Part shown: positions 26,236-36,018 of the stretch, in pieces
Layout: each line of letters starts with the position of its first letter
Position numbering within the stretch: the first letter of the stretch is position 1
NCBI RefSeq assembly: GCF_003711845.1
Contig: NZ_RHLQ01000001.1
Location: 247,198 to 302,558, forward strand
DNA from: Lysinibacillus halotolerans
GTDB lineage: Bacteria; Bacillota; Bacilli; Bacillales_A; Planococcaceae
Direction of reading: 5' to 3'
Length of the DNA stretch: 55,361 bases
Notes under the pieces: model-generated
Database searches by the model: none
What the model was told of the DNA's origin: nothing
The model's input: the letters and a program-made list of their open reading frames with translations, nothing else
Program-made: the position numbers and the translations under genes

Positions 26236-28894
26236 TTTTGAACAGAAACAAACACCAGAATTAACCGTTGTAGTTATCGCTTATAATAATGAATTATATG
26301 TAGAAGAAGCTTTAGAATCTTTATATCATCAGACTTTAAAAGACATCGAAGTAGTTGTGGTAAACGATTGTTCTAAAGATCGAACTGGTGAAATCATTGA
26401 AGAGTACATTGCAGATAAACCGAATTTTAGAGTGGTTCATTTAGAAACAAACAGTGGGGGATGTAATGTTCCACGGAATACAGGAATTCTTCATTCTGAT
26501 TCGAAGTATGTCATGTTTTTAGATGGTGATGATTGGTACACGTCTAATGCTTGTGAAGTGATGCTAAATGCTGCAAAAAGAACAGGTTCGGATATCGTTG
26601 CTGGTCAAGTAATTCGTACGAACAATTATGAAACTTGGTATAAAAACCAAATATACTCTCGAGAAAGAACGAACATTAATGTTAGGGAATTTCCAGAGCT
26701 TATTTTTGACAGTTTATCTGTAAACAAAATTTATAAACGTGAATTTTTAGACCGTAACAATTTACGATTCCAGGAAGGCTTACATTATGAAGATGTATTG
26801 TTTACAGGACAGGCGTACTTTTTAGCAAATTCAATTAGCATTATTCCTGTTCCAATTTACTATTGGCGTGTTGTTGAAAATGCAAAAGTGAAATCCATCA
26901 CAAATCAACGACAAGATATTAAAAATTTTATTAATCGAATTAATTCCCATCGATTTTTAGATAAATTTATGATTGATAATGGCGATGCGATTTATTTATC
27001 CCATAAAAACAACAAATTCTTTAGACATGATTTACGGTTATATGTGAATGATTATCTTGATGTTGATGAAGATTACAAAGCACAATTCCATCAACTTATT
27101 CAAGAGTATTTACATGAAAATATTAATAAATATGAATTCATTAAGTTGGCTGAAGATTTAAGAATCATATGCTACTTATTATATTTAGGGGATCAAGCAG
27201 CCTTTGAAGACTACATTCATTATTTGCACGATCTACCAACGAAAGAATTAAGAATTACTCATAATGGTGATTTTTATTATTTTAAATCGGACATGGTACC
27301 TAAAGAAGATCAAAAGTTTTTAAAGGTGACTAACCCGAAATTTGAAATTGGAATTGACGATTTGCAACTATCAGAAAATAACTTGAAGTTCAATTCAAAT
27401 GTCGATTTAAAATCCTTTGAAGATAAAGAAGTTGTATTGTATCAGTGGGAACTTCGTAATAAATCATTAAAGCATTCAATCTTTGGAAAAAATAAAGATG
27501 GTCGAATTGAATTTGATTTGCATAATCTTCTTCCAGGGAATTATTACTTCTATTTAACAATCAATTTTTTAGGCAAAGCAAAAGAAGTATTAGTGAAATA
27601 CGATATGTTAAATAAAATGGAATACATAAAGGTTGAATCAAACAAGTATTCTATTTCAACTTTTGTTAATGAAAAAAATATGATTGGCATTAAAAATCGT
27701 CCTCACTCCGAATTAACGGATATATACTGGAAGACGAGGAAGAGACTAAGAAAGTTTAGAAGTAAACGAAATAAGAACAAAAAGAATAATGGATTATTAA
27801 CTCGAGCCGTAAAAAAATTACTGTACAAATTACCTGTGAAGAAAAATTGGGTACTATTTGAAAGCCAAATGGGGAAACAATATAGTGATAATCCGAAATA
27901 TATTTATGAGGAACTTAAAAATTCAAACAAAAATTATAAATATATTTGGTCTTGTGAAAACGTAAATGAGTTTCCAGTTGAAGGGAATGTCACAAAGGTA
28001 AAACGGGGCAGTTTAAAACATTATTATTATATGACCCGTTCAAAATATTGGGTTGATAATCAAGGGATATCGCACCTTGCTCCGAAGAAAAAGGAGCAAA
28101 TTTATTTACAAACTTGGCATGGTACGCCATTAAAGAAAATGGGTGCCGATAAAGATAATGCAACACCTGCCGAAATGAAAAAATTACAATCTCAAACGAA
28201 AAATTGGAATTACTTTATTTCACCAAACCCATATAGTACGAAAATATTTAAAAAAGCATTTAAATATACGGGGAATGTATTAGAAACGGGATATCCAAGA
28301 AATGATCTATTAGTTCAGCAACCAGAACAAATTAAGAAAAAGGTAAAGAATCACTTTAATATTCCAGAAGGGAAGAAAGTCATTTTATATGCACCAACAT
28401 TCAGAGACTGGAATGAAAATTCTTATTTTGATACATTGCGTGATATTAACAAATTAAGCAAAGAAATTAATGACGATACAATAGTTTTACTTCGACTTCA
28501 TTACTTACTTGCTTCAAAAATTTCACAAATTCAATTGCCAGGTCATATTATTAATGCATCTTCCTATTCAGACATTCAGGAGTTATATTTAATAACTGAT
28601 ATTTTAATTACTGATTATTCATCTGTTATGTTTGACTATGCTGTACTAAAACGACCAATTATCTTCTATTGCTACGATTTAGATGAGTATTTATACTATA
28701 GAGGAATGTATTTCGACCTGAAAGAAGATGCACCTGGACCTATTTGCACGAATTTAGAGGAAGTGCTTCAGTTTATTCGCCAACCAGAACAGTTGGATGC
28801 GTATAAAAATAAATTAGAACAGTTCTCTAAAACATATTGCGGTATCGAAGATGGACAGGCATCGAAAAGGGTAATTGAACAAGTATTTAAATAA
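26228..28894 (+). CDS. GT2 glycosyltransferase fused to CDP-glycerol glycerophosphotransferase (TagF-like)
   Basis: An 888-residue two-enzyme protein. The ATG at 26228 overlaps the previous stop (ATGAGTAA) and follows AGGTG. The N-terminal GT2 domain (about 10-240) has ELTVVVIAYNNELYVEEAL, VVVNDCSKDRTGE and MFLDGDDWY (DXD). A middle beta-rich linker (about 340-490) follows, then a TagF/TagB-type transferase (about 530-888) with FESQMGKQYSDNPKYIYEEL, LQTWHGTPLKKMG, APTFRDWNENSYF and LITDYSSVMFDYAVLKRPIIFY, including the conserved HGTP and DYSS residues. The second domain would add glycerol phosphate from CDP-glycerol, and the first a sugar, so the enzyme may build a sugar-glycerol-phosphate repeat. 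A hairpin follows the stop. Confidence 0.88.
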   Translation: MSNFEQKQTPELTVVVIAYNNELYVEEALESLYHQTLKDIEVVVVNDCSKDRTGEIIEEYIADKPNFRVVHLETNSGGCNVPRNTGILHSDSKYVMFLDGDDWYTSNACEVMLNAAKRTGSDIVAGQVIRTNNYETWYKNQIYSRERTNINVREFPELIFDSLSVNKIYKREFLDRNNLRFQEGLHYEDVLFTGQAYFLANSISIIPVPIYYWRVVENAKVKSITNQRQDIKNFINRINSHRFLDKFMIDNGDAIYLSHKNNKFFRHDLRLYVNDYLDVDEDYKAQFHQLIQEYLHENINKYEFIKLAEDLRIICYLLYLGDQAAFEDYIHYLHDLPTKELRITHNGDFYYFKSDMVPKEDQKFLKVTNPKFEIGIDDLQLSENNLKFNSNVDLKSFEDKEVVLYQWELRNKSLKHSIFGKNKDGRIEFDLHNLLPGNYYFYLTINFLGKAKEVLVKYDMLNKMEYIKVESNKYSISTFVNEKNMIGIKNRPHSELTDIYWKTRKRLRKFRSKRNKNKKNNGLLTRAVKKLLYKLPVKKNWVLFESQMGKQYSDNPKYIYEELKNSNKNYKYIWSCENVNEFPVEGNVTKVKRGSLKHYYYMTRSKYWVDNQGISHLAPKKKEQIYLQTWHGTPLKKMGADKDNATPAEMKKLQSQTKNWNYFISPNPYSTKIFKKAFKYTGNVLETGYPRNDLLVQQPEQIKKKVKNHFNIPEGKKVILYAPTFRDWNENSYFDTLRDINKLSKEINDDTIVLLRLHYLLASKISQIQLPGHIINASSYSDIQELYLITDILITDYSSVMFDYAVLKRPIIFYCYDLDEYLYYRGMYFDLKEDAPGPICTNLEEVLQFIRQPEQLDAYKNKLEQFSKTYCGIEDGQASKRVIEQVFK

Positions 28895-28903
28895 AACAAT
28901 CTT

Positions 28904-28937
28904 GAAGAGGGTGTTTCGATTATTGAACACCCTCTTC
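28904..28937 (+). terminator. Hairpin between TagF-fusion and GT2 genes
   Basis: A perfect 12-bp stem, GAAGAGGGTGTT (28904-28915) with AACACCCTCTTC (28926-28937), has a 10-nt loop. No T run follows, so partial termination or processing is more likely than a full stop of the operon. Confidence 0.6.
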
Positions 28938-28970
28938 TTATGAATTTACATTTAAAAATAGGGTGATTAT

Positions 28971-30512
28971 ATGGCTGAATTAATTTCGATCGTTGTTCCG
29001 GTTTATAACGCAGCACCTTTTTTACATAGTTGCTTACAGTCGATAAAAAAACAAACTTATCCATCTTTTGAAGTTATCATGATAAATGATGGCTCAACTG
29101 ATGAAAGTGAATTCATATTATCGAAATATGCCCAAGAGGATTCCCGCTTCCTTTTATATAATCAAGAAAATCATGGGTTAGGGTATACAAGGAATAGAGG
29201 GATTTCTTTAAGTACCGGAAAATATATTTATTTTTTAGATTCTGATGATGAGCTTCCTAAAAATGCGTTACAGTCATTGATAGATGAAATCGTTAAGTAT
29301 GATGCTGAGTTCGCAGTAGGAAAAGTGCTTCGTTATAATGAAGAACGAAAATATGTACCAATACGTCATTTAGAATTTAACTTATATCATTCAAAAGAGG
29401 TAACGAATTTAAAAGATAAACCTGAACTTTTACAAGACAGCATTGCTTGTAATAAGCTTTGGAAAAAAGATTTTTTAGTAGCGCATCAATTGTTATTTTC
29501 GGTAGGGAAATATTATGAAGATTTAAATTTTACTCTTAAAGCAGCTGTGTTAGCGAATAAAATAGCTATTACTACGGAAAATGTCTATTATTGGCGTGTT
29601 CGAAATGAGGAAAGTGCTTCATCCATTACGCAACAGCAAATGAAACTAAAAAATACATTGGACCGCCTTGATGCATTGGAGGAAAACCGCTTATGGTTAG
29701 AAAAAATCAATGCAGCACAGTCCATTGTTGAAGAGAATCATTTAAAAAGTTTATTAGATGTCGTAAGATTACATGCCATAAAATATACATTGACTGATTA
29801 CGCTGAAAGAAAACAGTGGGAAGAAAGGGTTTATTCGTTTCTTCATAAAATTCCACCGAAAATTGCTAATCGGTTACCAAAAAAAGAAAAAATTATTTAT
29901 GATATGATTATGAGTAAGTCGTTTAAGGAACTAGAATTGTTTTCACAAGTTTTCACAAATAGCGAAACAAATCCACTTGTAAAGCAAATCAACAATACTT
30001 TTATTGTTCCGATTGGTAATACGAAATATGATATTACATCGGAGCTTAAACCAACAATGATTGTGACATCAATAAATTATGCAAACCAATGGAATATGGA
30101 AGGGAAATTAACGATTCCAAAGGCATCTAGTGAAATTCAAGGTCATGTTTATGCATTAGGAAGAAAAAGTAAAAGGGAATCCGTTGTTGGTCAATTAAAA
30201 TATTTACCGGATTCTGATCGTCATAATGTTTATCCCTTTGAGGAGCAACGTTTTATGTTCCAACTGAATTCGGATGAATTCGCTGGGGAAGATACTTACG
30301 ATTTTTATTTTAAATTAGATGGGAACGAGAAAGTTCAAAAACCTGCAAGAATTCGAATAATCCATACAGTTAACAACAGTTCTAGTGTTGTCATGAATGG
30401 TAAAAGCTTTACTTTATATCGAACAGTTCAAGGAAACTTAAGTCTAACAGTCAATAAAAATTCCTTCCTGAAGGAATCGGTTAAAAAAGTACTTCGTTTT
30501 ATGAAAAAGTAA
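28971..30512 (+). CDS. Glycosyltransferase family 2
   Basis: A 513-residue GT2 enzyme. The N-terminal GT-A domain (about 1-230) has LISIVVPVYNAAPFLHSCL, EVIMINDGSTDESE and YFLDSDDELP (DXD), then the acceptor part EDLNFTLKAAVLAN and YYWRVRNEESAS. The second half (about 320-490) is beta-rich, without a membrane segment, and resembles the extra domains seen in teichoic acid glycosyltransferases. AGGGTG at about 28960-28965 supports the ATG at 28971. It likely decorates the glycerol-phosphate chain; the sugar is unknown. Spacing to the next gene is 30 bp. Confidence 0.85.
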   Translation: MAELISIVVPVYNAAPFLHSCLQSIKKQTYPSFEVIMINDGSTDESEFILSKYAQEDSRFLLYNQENHGLGYTRNRGISLSTGKYIYFLDSDDELPKNALQSLIDEIVKYDAEFAVGKVLRYNEERKYVPIRHLEFNLYHSKEVTNLKDKPELLQDSIACNKLWKKDFLVAHQLLFSVGKYYEDLNFTLKAAVLANKIAITTENVYYWRVRNEESASSITQQQMKLKNTLDRLDALEENRLWLEKINAAQSIVEENHLKSLLDVVRLHAIKYTLTDYAERKQWEERVYSFLHKIPPKIANRLPKKEKIIYDMIMSKSFKELELFSQVFTNSETNPLVKQINNTFIVPIGNTKYDITSELKPTMIVTSINYANQWNMEGKLTIPKASSEIQGHVYALGRKSKRESVVGQLKYLPDSDRHNVYPFEEQRFMFQLNSDEFAGEDTYDFYFKLDGNEKVQKPARIRIIHTVNNSSSVVMNGKSFTLYRTVQGNLSLTVNKNSFLKESVKKVLRFMKK

Positions 30513-30542
30513 TGAAAAATATAAAAAGTGATTTGACGATAA

Positions 30543-31709
30543 ATGATGAGAGAATTAATAATTTCAATATATTTGTTTTTCTATAAATGTAGTTTTGCGA
30601 TTTTTAAACTTTGCCGCCAAAAGAATAAAATTGTGTTAATTGCAAGCTTTAAAGATAATCATCAGTATATTTATAAAGAGTTGAAAAGGGTAGGGTTTTC
30701 AGGGGAAATCATATTTCTTTGTAAAAAAAGCTGTTACGAAAGTTTAATGACTTCTACAAATGGACCTGTTTATTTGATTGAATCAGGGAAATTACTCCAC
30801 GAGTTAAAAGCCGCTTATCATTTAATGACAGCTAAAACCGTCGTTGTAGATAATTATTATGGCTTTTTAGCCGTGGCTGATTTCCGTGATAATGTAGAAT
30901 GTATTCAAATATGGCATGCTGCGGGTGCAGTAAAAAACTTTGGCTTCCTTGATCCAACCGTACAAAACCGTAGTGATCGTGAAAAGAAACGGATTTTATC
31001 AGTATACAAAAGATTCCATAAAGTTGTTGTGAATTCACAAAAATTCGCTGATATTTTTAAAGAAGCGTTTCAGTTGAAGGGGGATCAGTTCTTACCATTA
31101 GGGTATCCGCGTACTGATTTCTTCTTTCAGAAGGCTCGGCATAAAAGGGTAAGTGAAAAGTTTTATGCTAAGTACCCACATTTTAAAGGGAAAAAAATTA
31201 TTTTATATGCTCCAACATACCGTCCAAATGCGGAGGCAAATCAGTTGAAGCTAGATATTAAGAAGCTTGCAAGTCAATTACAGGAAGATTATGTTTTATT
31301 GATTCGCATGCATCCGTCAGTAAATTTAACAGTGCTTGATACAATTGGACGGGAAAATTTTGTGTATGATTTTTCAAGAGAGGCAACAATTAATCAATTA
31401 TTAATAGTAGCTGATTATTTAATTACTGATTATTCTTCCATTCCTTTCGAATTTGCATTTTTGAAAAAACCGATGATTTTCTATCCTTATGATTTGCAAA
31501 ATTATATGGAAAATCCAGGATTGTGGGACAAGTATGAAAATATTGTACCTGGACCAATTGCTTATAATACAAAAGAAATTATTGAATTAATCGAATCGTA
31601 TCCTTTCCACGAAGGGATGTATGAGGCATTTAATGAGAAATGGAATGAATATTCAGATGGAATTTCTACACAAAAATTAGTGCAGTATATATTGCAAAGG
31701 CATATCTAG
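30543..31709 (+). CDS. CDP-glycerol glycerophosphotransferase family protein (TagB-like)
   Basis: A 388-residue member of the TagB/TagF family. An N-terminal hydrophobic segment (about 5-22) could dock to the membrane. Family motifs are QIWHAAGAVKNFGF, where HAAG takes the place of HGTP, LGYPRTDFF, ILYAPTYRPN, LLIRMHPSVN and LITDYSSIPFEFAFLKKPMIFYPYD. The length is close to the TagB primase (about 380 residues). TagB adds the first glycerol phosphate to the ManNAc-GlcNAc linkage unit, which would directly follow TagA. The HAAG form also occurs in relatives that use other polyol phosphates, so the exact donor is uncertain. The ribosome site is weak, and either of two adjacent ATG codons may be used. 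Confidence 0.8.
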   Translation: MMRELIISIYLFFYKCSFAIFKLCRQKNKIVLIASFKDNHQYIYKELKRVGFSGEIIFLCKKSCYESLMTSTNGPVYLIESGKLLHELKAAYHLMTAKTVVVDNYYGFLAVADFRDNVECIQIWHAAGAVKNFGFLDPTVQNRSDREKKRILSVYKRFHKVVVNSQKFADIFKEAFQLKGDQFLPLGYPRTDFFFQKARHKRVSEKFYAKYPHFKGKKIILYAPTYRPNAEANQLKLDIKKLASQLQEDYVLLIRMHPSVNLTVLDTIGRENFVYDFSREATINQLLIVADYLITDYSSIPFEFAFLKKPMIFYPYDLQNYMENPGLWDKYENIVPGPIAYNTKEIIELIESYPFHEGMYEAFNEKWNEYSDGISTQKLVQYILQRHI

Positions 31710-31761
31710 ATTACCTCGTAGCAATGTTGAAACGAGAGTTTAGTAAAAAGAAGGTTTTTTT

Positions 31762-32952
31762 ATGAAGCAACTTTTAAAAAAAGTCAAAGGTTCATCATTA
31801 ATTAAAAGTTTATATAAGTTAGTTTTCCAATTTGTCGGGTTGTTACCTGCAAAGAAAAAAAGAATTATTTTTGAAAGTTTTTTAGGTAAACAATACAGTG
31901 ATAATCCACGAGCTATCTATGAGTATATTAAAGAAACGTATCCTGATTATGAATTGTACTGGAGTGTTGATCCAAGATTTATGCATAATTTCCGAGAGAA
32001 AGATGTCACAATAGTCCCTCGGTTTTCAGTAAAATGGCTTTTAGTGATGGCTACGGCAAAATATTGGATTTCTAATAGCCGGATGCCTGCTTGGATTCCA
32101 AAACCAAAACATACGACCTATTTACAAACGTGGCATGGGACGCCATTAAAAAAACTAGGTGTTGATATTGAAGAAGTACATATGCCTGGTACTGATACAG
32201 AGAAGTATAAACAAAACTTTACAAACGAAAGTGCCAATTGGGATTATTTAATCTCACCAAATCGGTATTCGACTGAAATTTTCCGTCGCGCATTTGCTTT
32301 TAAAGGGAAGATGGTAGAATCGGGATATCCGCGAAATGACTTTTTATATACAGCAAACAATGAAAAAGATATTTGGGATTTGAAGAAACGTTATGGCTTA
32401 CCAACTGCTAAAAAGATCATATTATATGCACCTACGTGGCGGGATGATCAATTTTATGAAAAGGGAAAATACAAATTCGATTTAGAATTAGATTTAGCCC
32501 GTTTAAAAGAAGCGTTAGGTGATGAGTACATTATCTTACTACGTCTCCATTATTTAGTTGCATCGAAATTGGAACTATCAGGTTATGAAGGGTTCGTATA
32601 TGATTTTTCACAACACGAAGATATTCGAGAGCTTTATATGATGTCGGATTTATTAATTACTGACTATTCTTCGGTTTTCTTTGACTTTGCGAACTTGAAA
32701 CGACCGATGATTTTCTTTGTATATGATATAGACGATTATCGAGATCGTTTGCGCGGTTTCTATTTCGATTTTGAGAAAAAGGCGCCAGGTCCACTCGTGA
32801 AAACGACTGAAGAAGTTATCTCAGAAATTCAAAAATTCGATGCTAATGGATTTGCCTTACCACCGAATTTTGATGAGTTTTATAACCGTTTTTGTGAATG
32901 GGAAGATGGCCATGCTTCCAAACGAGTTGTAGATGAAGTGATAAAACCTTAA
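31762..32952 (+). CDS. CDP-glycerol glycerophosphotransferase (TagB/TagF-like)
   Basis: A 396-residue protein homologous to the C-terminal half of the fusion at 26228. It has FESFLGKQYSDNPRAIYEYI, YLQTWHGTPLKKLGVD with the HGTP motif, ISPNRYSTEIFRRAF, APTWRDDQFYE, LLRLHYLVASKLE and LITDYSSVFFDFANLKRPMIFFVYD. AGAAGG (31749-31754) supports the ATG. It acts at the inner membrane face and transfers glycerol phosphate from CDP-glycerol. With the protein at 30543, one may prime and the other polymerise. It lacks the long N-terminal membrane region of B. subtilis TagF, so chain length or role could differ. It ends the operon with a strong terminator. Confidence 0.88.
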   Translation: MKQLLKKVKGSSLIKSLYKLVFQFVGLLPAKKKRIIFESFLGKQYSDNPRAIYEYIKETYPDYELYWSVDPRFMHNFREKDVTIVPRFSVKWLLVMATAKYWISNSRMPAWIPKPKHTTYLQTWHGTPLKKLGVDIEEVHMPGTDTEKYKQNFTNESANWDYLISPNRYSTEIFRRAFAFKGKMVESGYPRNDFLYTANNEKDIWDLKKRYGLPTAKKIILYAPTWRDDQFYEKGKYKFDLELDLARLKEALGDEYIILLRLHYLVASKLELSGYEGFVYDFSQHEDIRELYMMSDLLITDYSSVFFDFANLKRPMIFFVYDIDDYRDRLRGFYFDFEKKAPGPLVKTTEEVISEIQKFDANGFALPPNFDEFYNRFCEWEDGHASKRVVDEVIKP

Positions 32953-32956
32953 ATGT

Positions 32957-32993
32957 AAAAGAGACTGATGACATTTGATCAGTCTCTTTTTTT
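32957..32993 (+). terminator. Terminator of the second glycopolymer operon
   Basis: A 13-bp stem, AAAAGAGACTGAT (32957-32969) with ATCAGTCTCTTTT (32978-32990), has an 8-nt loop and a T run to 32993. Confidence 0.92.
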
Positions 32994-33076
32994 ATGCTTT
33001 CACTATGACGTTAAGTTAAAGATGAGTTATCATAACTATTATGAAAGTTATCCTATGAGGAAAGAGGGTCTTTCCA

Positions 33077-33433
33077 TTGCATGATATTATCGATTTCATT
33101 TCTATTAAACAAAAGAAGAACAATGAGAAATTACATAGGATGTTTCGTAAGGCCAATTCCTTGCAAGATGCTGAGAAAATTGACAAATTAGTAACTGATA
33201 AAACCCTTGTTTTGCAGGATCATAAGCTTTTCTTAGCATTTTTAAAATATTTAGAAGGAAAAGATATGAACCCTGAAACTGTTTTTAAAGATGTTTTACA
33301 ACTACCGAAACATCAGTTTGAAGAGCGCTATCGAATGAATTGGCAGTCCGTGGTCCAATTGTGCTTTACCTTCCTTGCCATTTTAAAAGAAAATAATCCG
33401 GAACAATATATTGATTTTATTCAATCGAATTAA
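33077..33433 (+). CDS. Hypothetical 118-residue protein
   Basis: I do not recognise this gene. The frame starts with TTG at 33077, preceded by AGAGGG (33063-33068) at good spacing; no in-frame ATG start is nearby upstream. The protein is mostly alpha-helical and charged, with a basic first third (ISIKQKKNNEKLHRMFRKAN) and a middle rich in Leu, Lys and Asp. It has no signal peptide, membrane segment or cysteine pattern, so it is likely cytoplasmic. It stands between the teichoic acid operon terminator and miaB, probably as its own unit. Coding is supported by the ribosome site, normal codon use and lack of competing frames. Confidence 0.6.
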   Translation: MHDIIDFISIKQKKNNEKLHRMFRKANSLQDAEKIDKLVTDKTLVLQDHKLFLAFLKYLEGKDMNPETVFKDVLQLPKHQFEERYRMNWQSVVQLCFTFLAILKENNPEQYIDFIQSN

Positions 33434-33546
33434 GGCAAGTTTGGACAAATGATATTTTGAAATTGAAAACTTCAATTATAGCCGAAGAAATGCATCTTTT
33501 TAACTTTTTCTTCATCAAAATATTTCAAAACTTTTAATACGCCATA

Positions 33547-33576
33547 TTGTTCTTTCTCGCTATAATTCGTTATAAT
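33547..33576 (+). promoter_or_regulatory. Candidate promoter of miaB-ricA
   Basis: TTGTTC (33547-33552), an 18-bp spacer and a consensus TATAAT (33571-33576) lie 56 bp before the miaB start. A second TATAAT at 33561-33566 has no suitable -35. Confidence 0.55.
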
Positions 33577-33631
33577 ATTAAAATGGGATTCGAATGTGCG
33601 AAACCAATCTTGAAAGGAGTTTCTAGATTCA

Positions 33632-35179
33632 ATGAATGAGGAACAACGACTAGCTAGTCAGCAAGTTAATCAACCAAAACCTACAAATGCTAAGCCCGAA
33701 AAGGATTATAGTAAATATTTCGAACGTGTCATTACGGCACCTTCATTAAAAGATGCGAAAAAACGTGGGAAAGAAGAAGTTAAATATCATAAAGATTTCG
33801 CCATTGATGAAGAGTTCTTAAAAATGGGCGAAGGTCGTAAATTTTTTATTCGTACGTACGGATGCCAAATGAACGAACATGACTCAGAAGTAATGGCTGG
33901 TATCTTCATGCAGCTAGGGTATGACCCAACTGATAAAATTGAAGAAGCAGATGTCGTATTATTAAACACTTGTGCAATCCGTGAAAATGCTGAAAATAAA
34001 GTATTTGGAGAACTTGGTTTCTTAGTAAAATATAAACGACAAAATCCAGAAATGTTAATCGGCGTATGTGGTTGTATGTCACAAGAAGAGTCGGTTGTAA
34101 ATAAAATTTTAACAACATATCAACATGTCGATATGGTATTCGGAACACATAATATTCACCGTTTACCAAACATTTTAAAAGAAGCGTACATGTCGAAGGA
34201 AATGGTGATTGAAGTTTGGTCAAAAGAAGGGGACGTAATTGAAAACCTTCCAAAACAACGTAACGGTGCCATTAAAGCTTGGGTTAACATTATGTACGGT
34301 TGTGATAAGTTCTGTACATATTGTATCGTTCCTTATACCCGCGGGAAAGAACGTAGTCGTCGTCCCGAAGAAATTATCCAAGAAGTACGTGAGTTAGCTG
34401 CCCAAGGCTATCAAGAAATCATGTTGTTAGGTCAAAACGTAAATGCATACGGAAAAGACTTTACAGATATAGAGTACGGTCTTGGTGATTTAATGGACGA
34501 GTTACGTAAAATTGATATTCCACGTATCCGTTTCACAACGAGTCATCCACGAGACTTTGATGATCATTTAATCGAAGTATTAGCGAAAAAAGGGAACTTA
34601 GTAGAACATATTCATTTACCGGTTCAATCGGGTTCTAATGAAATTTTAAAAATTATGGCACGTAAATATACTCGTGAACATTTCTTACAATTAGTACAAA
34701 AAATTAAAGCTGCCATTCCAGATGTTGCTCTTACAACAGACATTATTGTCGGTTATCCAAACGAAACGGAAGAACAATTCCAAGAAACGCTCGATTTATA
34801 TCGTGAAGTTGGATTTGAAACAGCCTTTACGTATATTTACTCTCCACGGGAAGGGACACCAGCTGCTAAAATGAACGACAACGTTCCACAAGAAGTGAAA
34901 AAGGAACGATTACAACGTTTGAATGCAGTTGTTGAAGAATTTTCCTCTGCAGCATTAAAAAAATACGAAGGTCAAACGGTCGAAGTGTTAGTTGAAGGTA
35001 GCAGTAAAAAACGAGATGACGTTTTAGCCGGTTATACAAGAAGAAATAAATTGGTAAACTTCGCAGGTCCAAAGGAATTAGTTGGCCATATTGTGAAAGT
35101 AAAAATACTCGAGGCGAAATCTTACTCCCTACGCGGTGAGTTTGTAGAAGTAGTTAATCGACATGAGGTGGAAGTATAA
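33632..35179 (+). CDS. miaB: tRNA-2-methylthio-N6-dimethylallyladenosine synthase
   Basis: A 515-residue radical-SAM methylthiotransferase that adds the methylthio group to i6A37 of tRNAs reading UNN codons, following MiaA (gene at 44138). The N-terminal MTTase domain starts after a 60-residue extension with [17 protein letters not shown] and has [13 protein letters not shown] and [11 protein letters not shown], giving the three cysteines for one Fe-S cluster. The radical-SAM motif is C224-x3-C228-x2-C231 (GCDKFCTYC). A TRAM domain for RNA binding occupies about 440-510. The RBS is GAAAGGAG (about 33613-33620). Its stop overlaps the ricA start, as in other Bacillales. Confidence 0.97.
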   Translation: MNEEQRLASQQVNQPKPTNAKPEKDYSKYFERVITAPSLKDAKKRGKEEVKYHKDFAIDEEFLKMGEGRKFFIRTYGCQMNEHDSEVMAGIFMQLGYDPTDKIEEADVVLLNTCAIRENAENKVFGELGFLVKYKRQNPEMLIGVCGCMSQEESVVNKILTTYQHVDMVFGTHNIHRLPNILKEAYMSKEMVIEVWSKEGDVIENLPKQRNGAIKAWVNIMYGCDKFCTYCIVPYTRGKERSRRPEEIIQEVRELAAQGYQEIMLLGQNVNAYGKDFTDIEYGLGDLMDELRKIDIPRIRFTTSHPRDFDDHLIEVLAKKGNLVEHIHLPVQSGSNEILKIMARKYTREHFLQLVQKIKAAIPDVALTTDIIVGYPNETEEQFQETLDLYREVGFETAFTYIYSPREGTPAAKMNDNVPQEVKKERLQRLNAVVEEFSSAALKKYEGQTVEVLVEGSSKKRDDVLAGYTRRNKLVNFAGPKELVGHIVKVKILEAKSYSLRGEFVEVVNRHEVEV

Positions 35180-35616
35180 TGACAACAAAGCTTTATACAA
35201 AAGATGAAATCGTAGAAAAAGCAAAAGAAATTGCCCATATGATTGCCAACACGGAAGAAGTGGAATTTTTCAAAAAGGCTGAAGAGCAAATTAACGAAAA
35301 TCAACATGTTCGTGAAAAAATTGCAAGCTTAAAAACATTACAAAAACAAGCGGTTAATTTCCAGCACTTAGGAAAAGAAAAAGCATTAAAATTAATCGAA
35401 GAAAAAATTGCGAAAATCGAAGAAGAAATCGATGAGCTTCCAATTGTTCAACAGTTTAAGCAATCCCAAATGGATGTAAACGGCTTACTACAATTAGTAT
35501 CAAATGCCATTGCTAACAACGTAACAAACGAAATTATCGAATCAACGGGTGGAGATCTATTACGTGGTGAAACTGGTTCAAAAGTTCGCAACAGTACACC
35601 TGGTAGTTGTTCATAA
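35179..35616 (+). CDS. ricA: RicA (YmcA), RNase Y specificity/regulatory factor
   Basis: A 145-residue helical protein of the YlbF/YmcA family. In B. subtilis RicA works with RicF and RicT (YlbF, YaaT) to direct RNase Y processing and affects competence, biofilm and sporulation; the complex carries Fe-S clusters. The sequence shows the long amphipathic helices (EIVEKAKEIAHMIANTEEVEFFKKAEEQ, read in parts), the PIVQQFKQSQMDVN segment and a C-terminal NSTPGSCS whose cysteine may be a cluster ligand. The ATG shares its A with the miaB stop TAA, and GAGGTGG precedes it, so translation is coupled. The miaB-ricA-cotE-mutS order is identical to that in Bacillus, supporting the assignment. Confidence 0.92.
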   Translation: MTTKLYTKDEIVEKAKEIAHMIANTEEVEFFKKAEEQINENQHVREKIASLKTLQKQAVNFQHLGKEKALKLIEEKIAKIEEEIDELPIVQQFKQSQMDVNGLLQLVSNAIANNVTNEIIESTGGDLLRGETGSKVRNSTPGSCS

Positions 35617-35626
35617 TATTTTTAGT

Positions 35627-35653
35627 AAACGCCTCAATTTTTGAGGCGTTTTT
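35627..35653 (+). terminator. Terminator after ricA
   Basis: An 11-bp stem, AAACGCCTCAA (35627-35637) with TTGAGGCGTTT (35641-35651), has a tight 3-nt loop and ends in T residues. Confidence 0.9.
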
Positions 35654-36018
35654 CTTATGCATGATGTCCATACCACATTTTTTTACTACTCACCAAAACT
35701 TTCCTAGGCAACCCAATTTTTTAGGAACACAATTTGCCCATCTTTAATACTATAAATTGTCAGCAGCAAAAGATTCGAAAGTTCAAAGTACAATAACACT
35801 TACGTTTTCTAAAAAAGCATACCTTAGATATCCCACTGTTTGTTGAGAAAAGCGATAGCTCTAGTCTTTAATACTTTTTTCGGCACTTCTAAGGAGCAGT
35901 AACATGTGACAAGAAAACGTTACTTCAAAAATAATCGTAAAACGAATCCGTGACATTTCACCAATTAGGCAGAAGCCGCATACTATAGTTCGACAAGATG
36001 TAAAGGAGGAAAAATGCG
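35654..36018 (+). promoter_or_regulatory. cotE upstream region with possible SigE-type -10
   Basis: This 365-bp region holds no gene. CATACTAT (35979-35986) matches 7 of 8 positions of the sporulation SigE -10 (CATACAnT), about 33 bp before the cotE start, as expected for a mother-cell coat gene. I see no convincing SigE -35 at 13-15 bp spacing. A strong AAAGGAGG ribosome site lies at 36002-36009. Confidence 0.4.
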
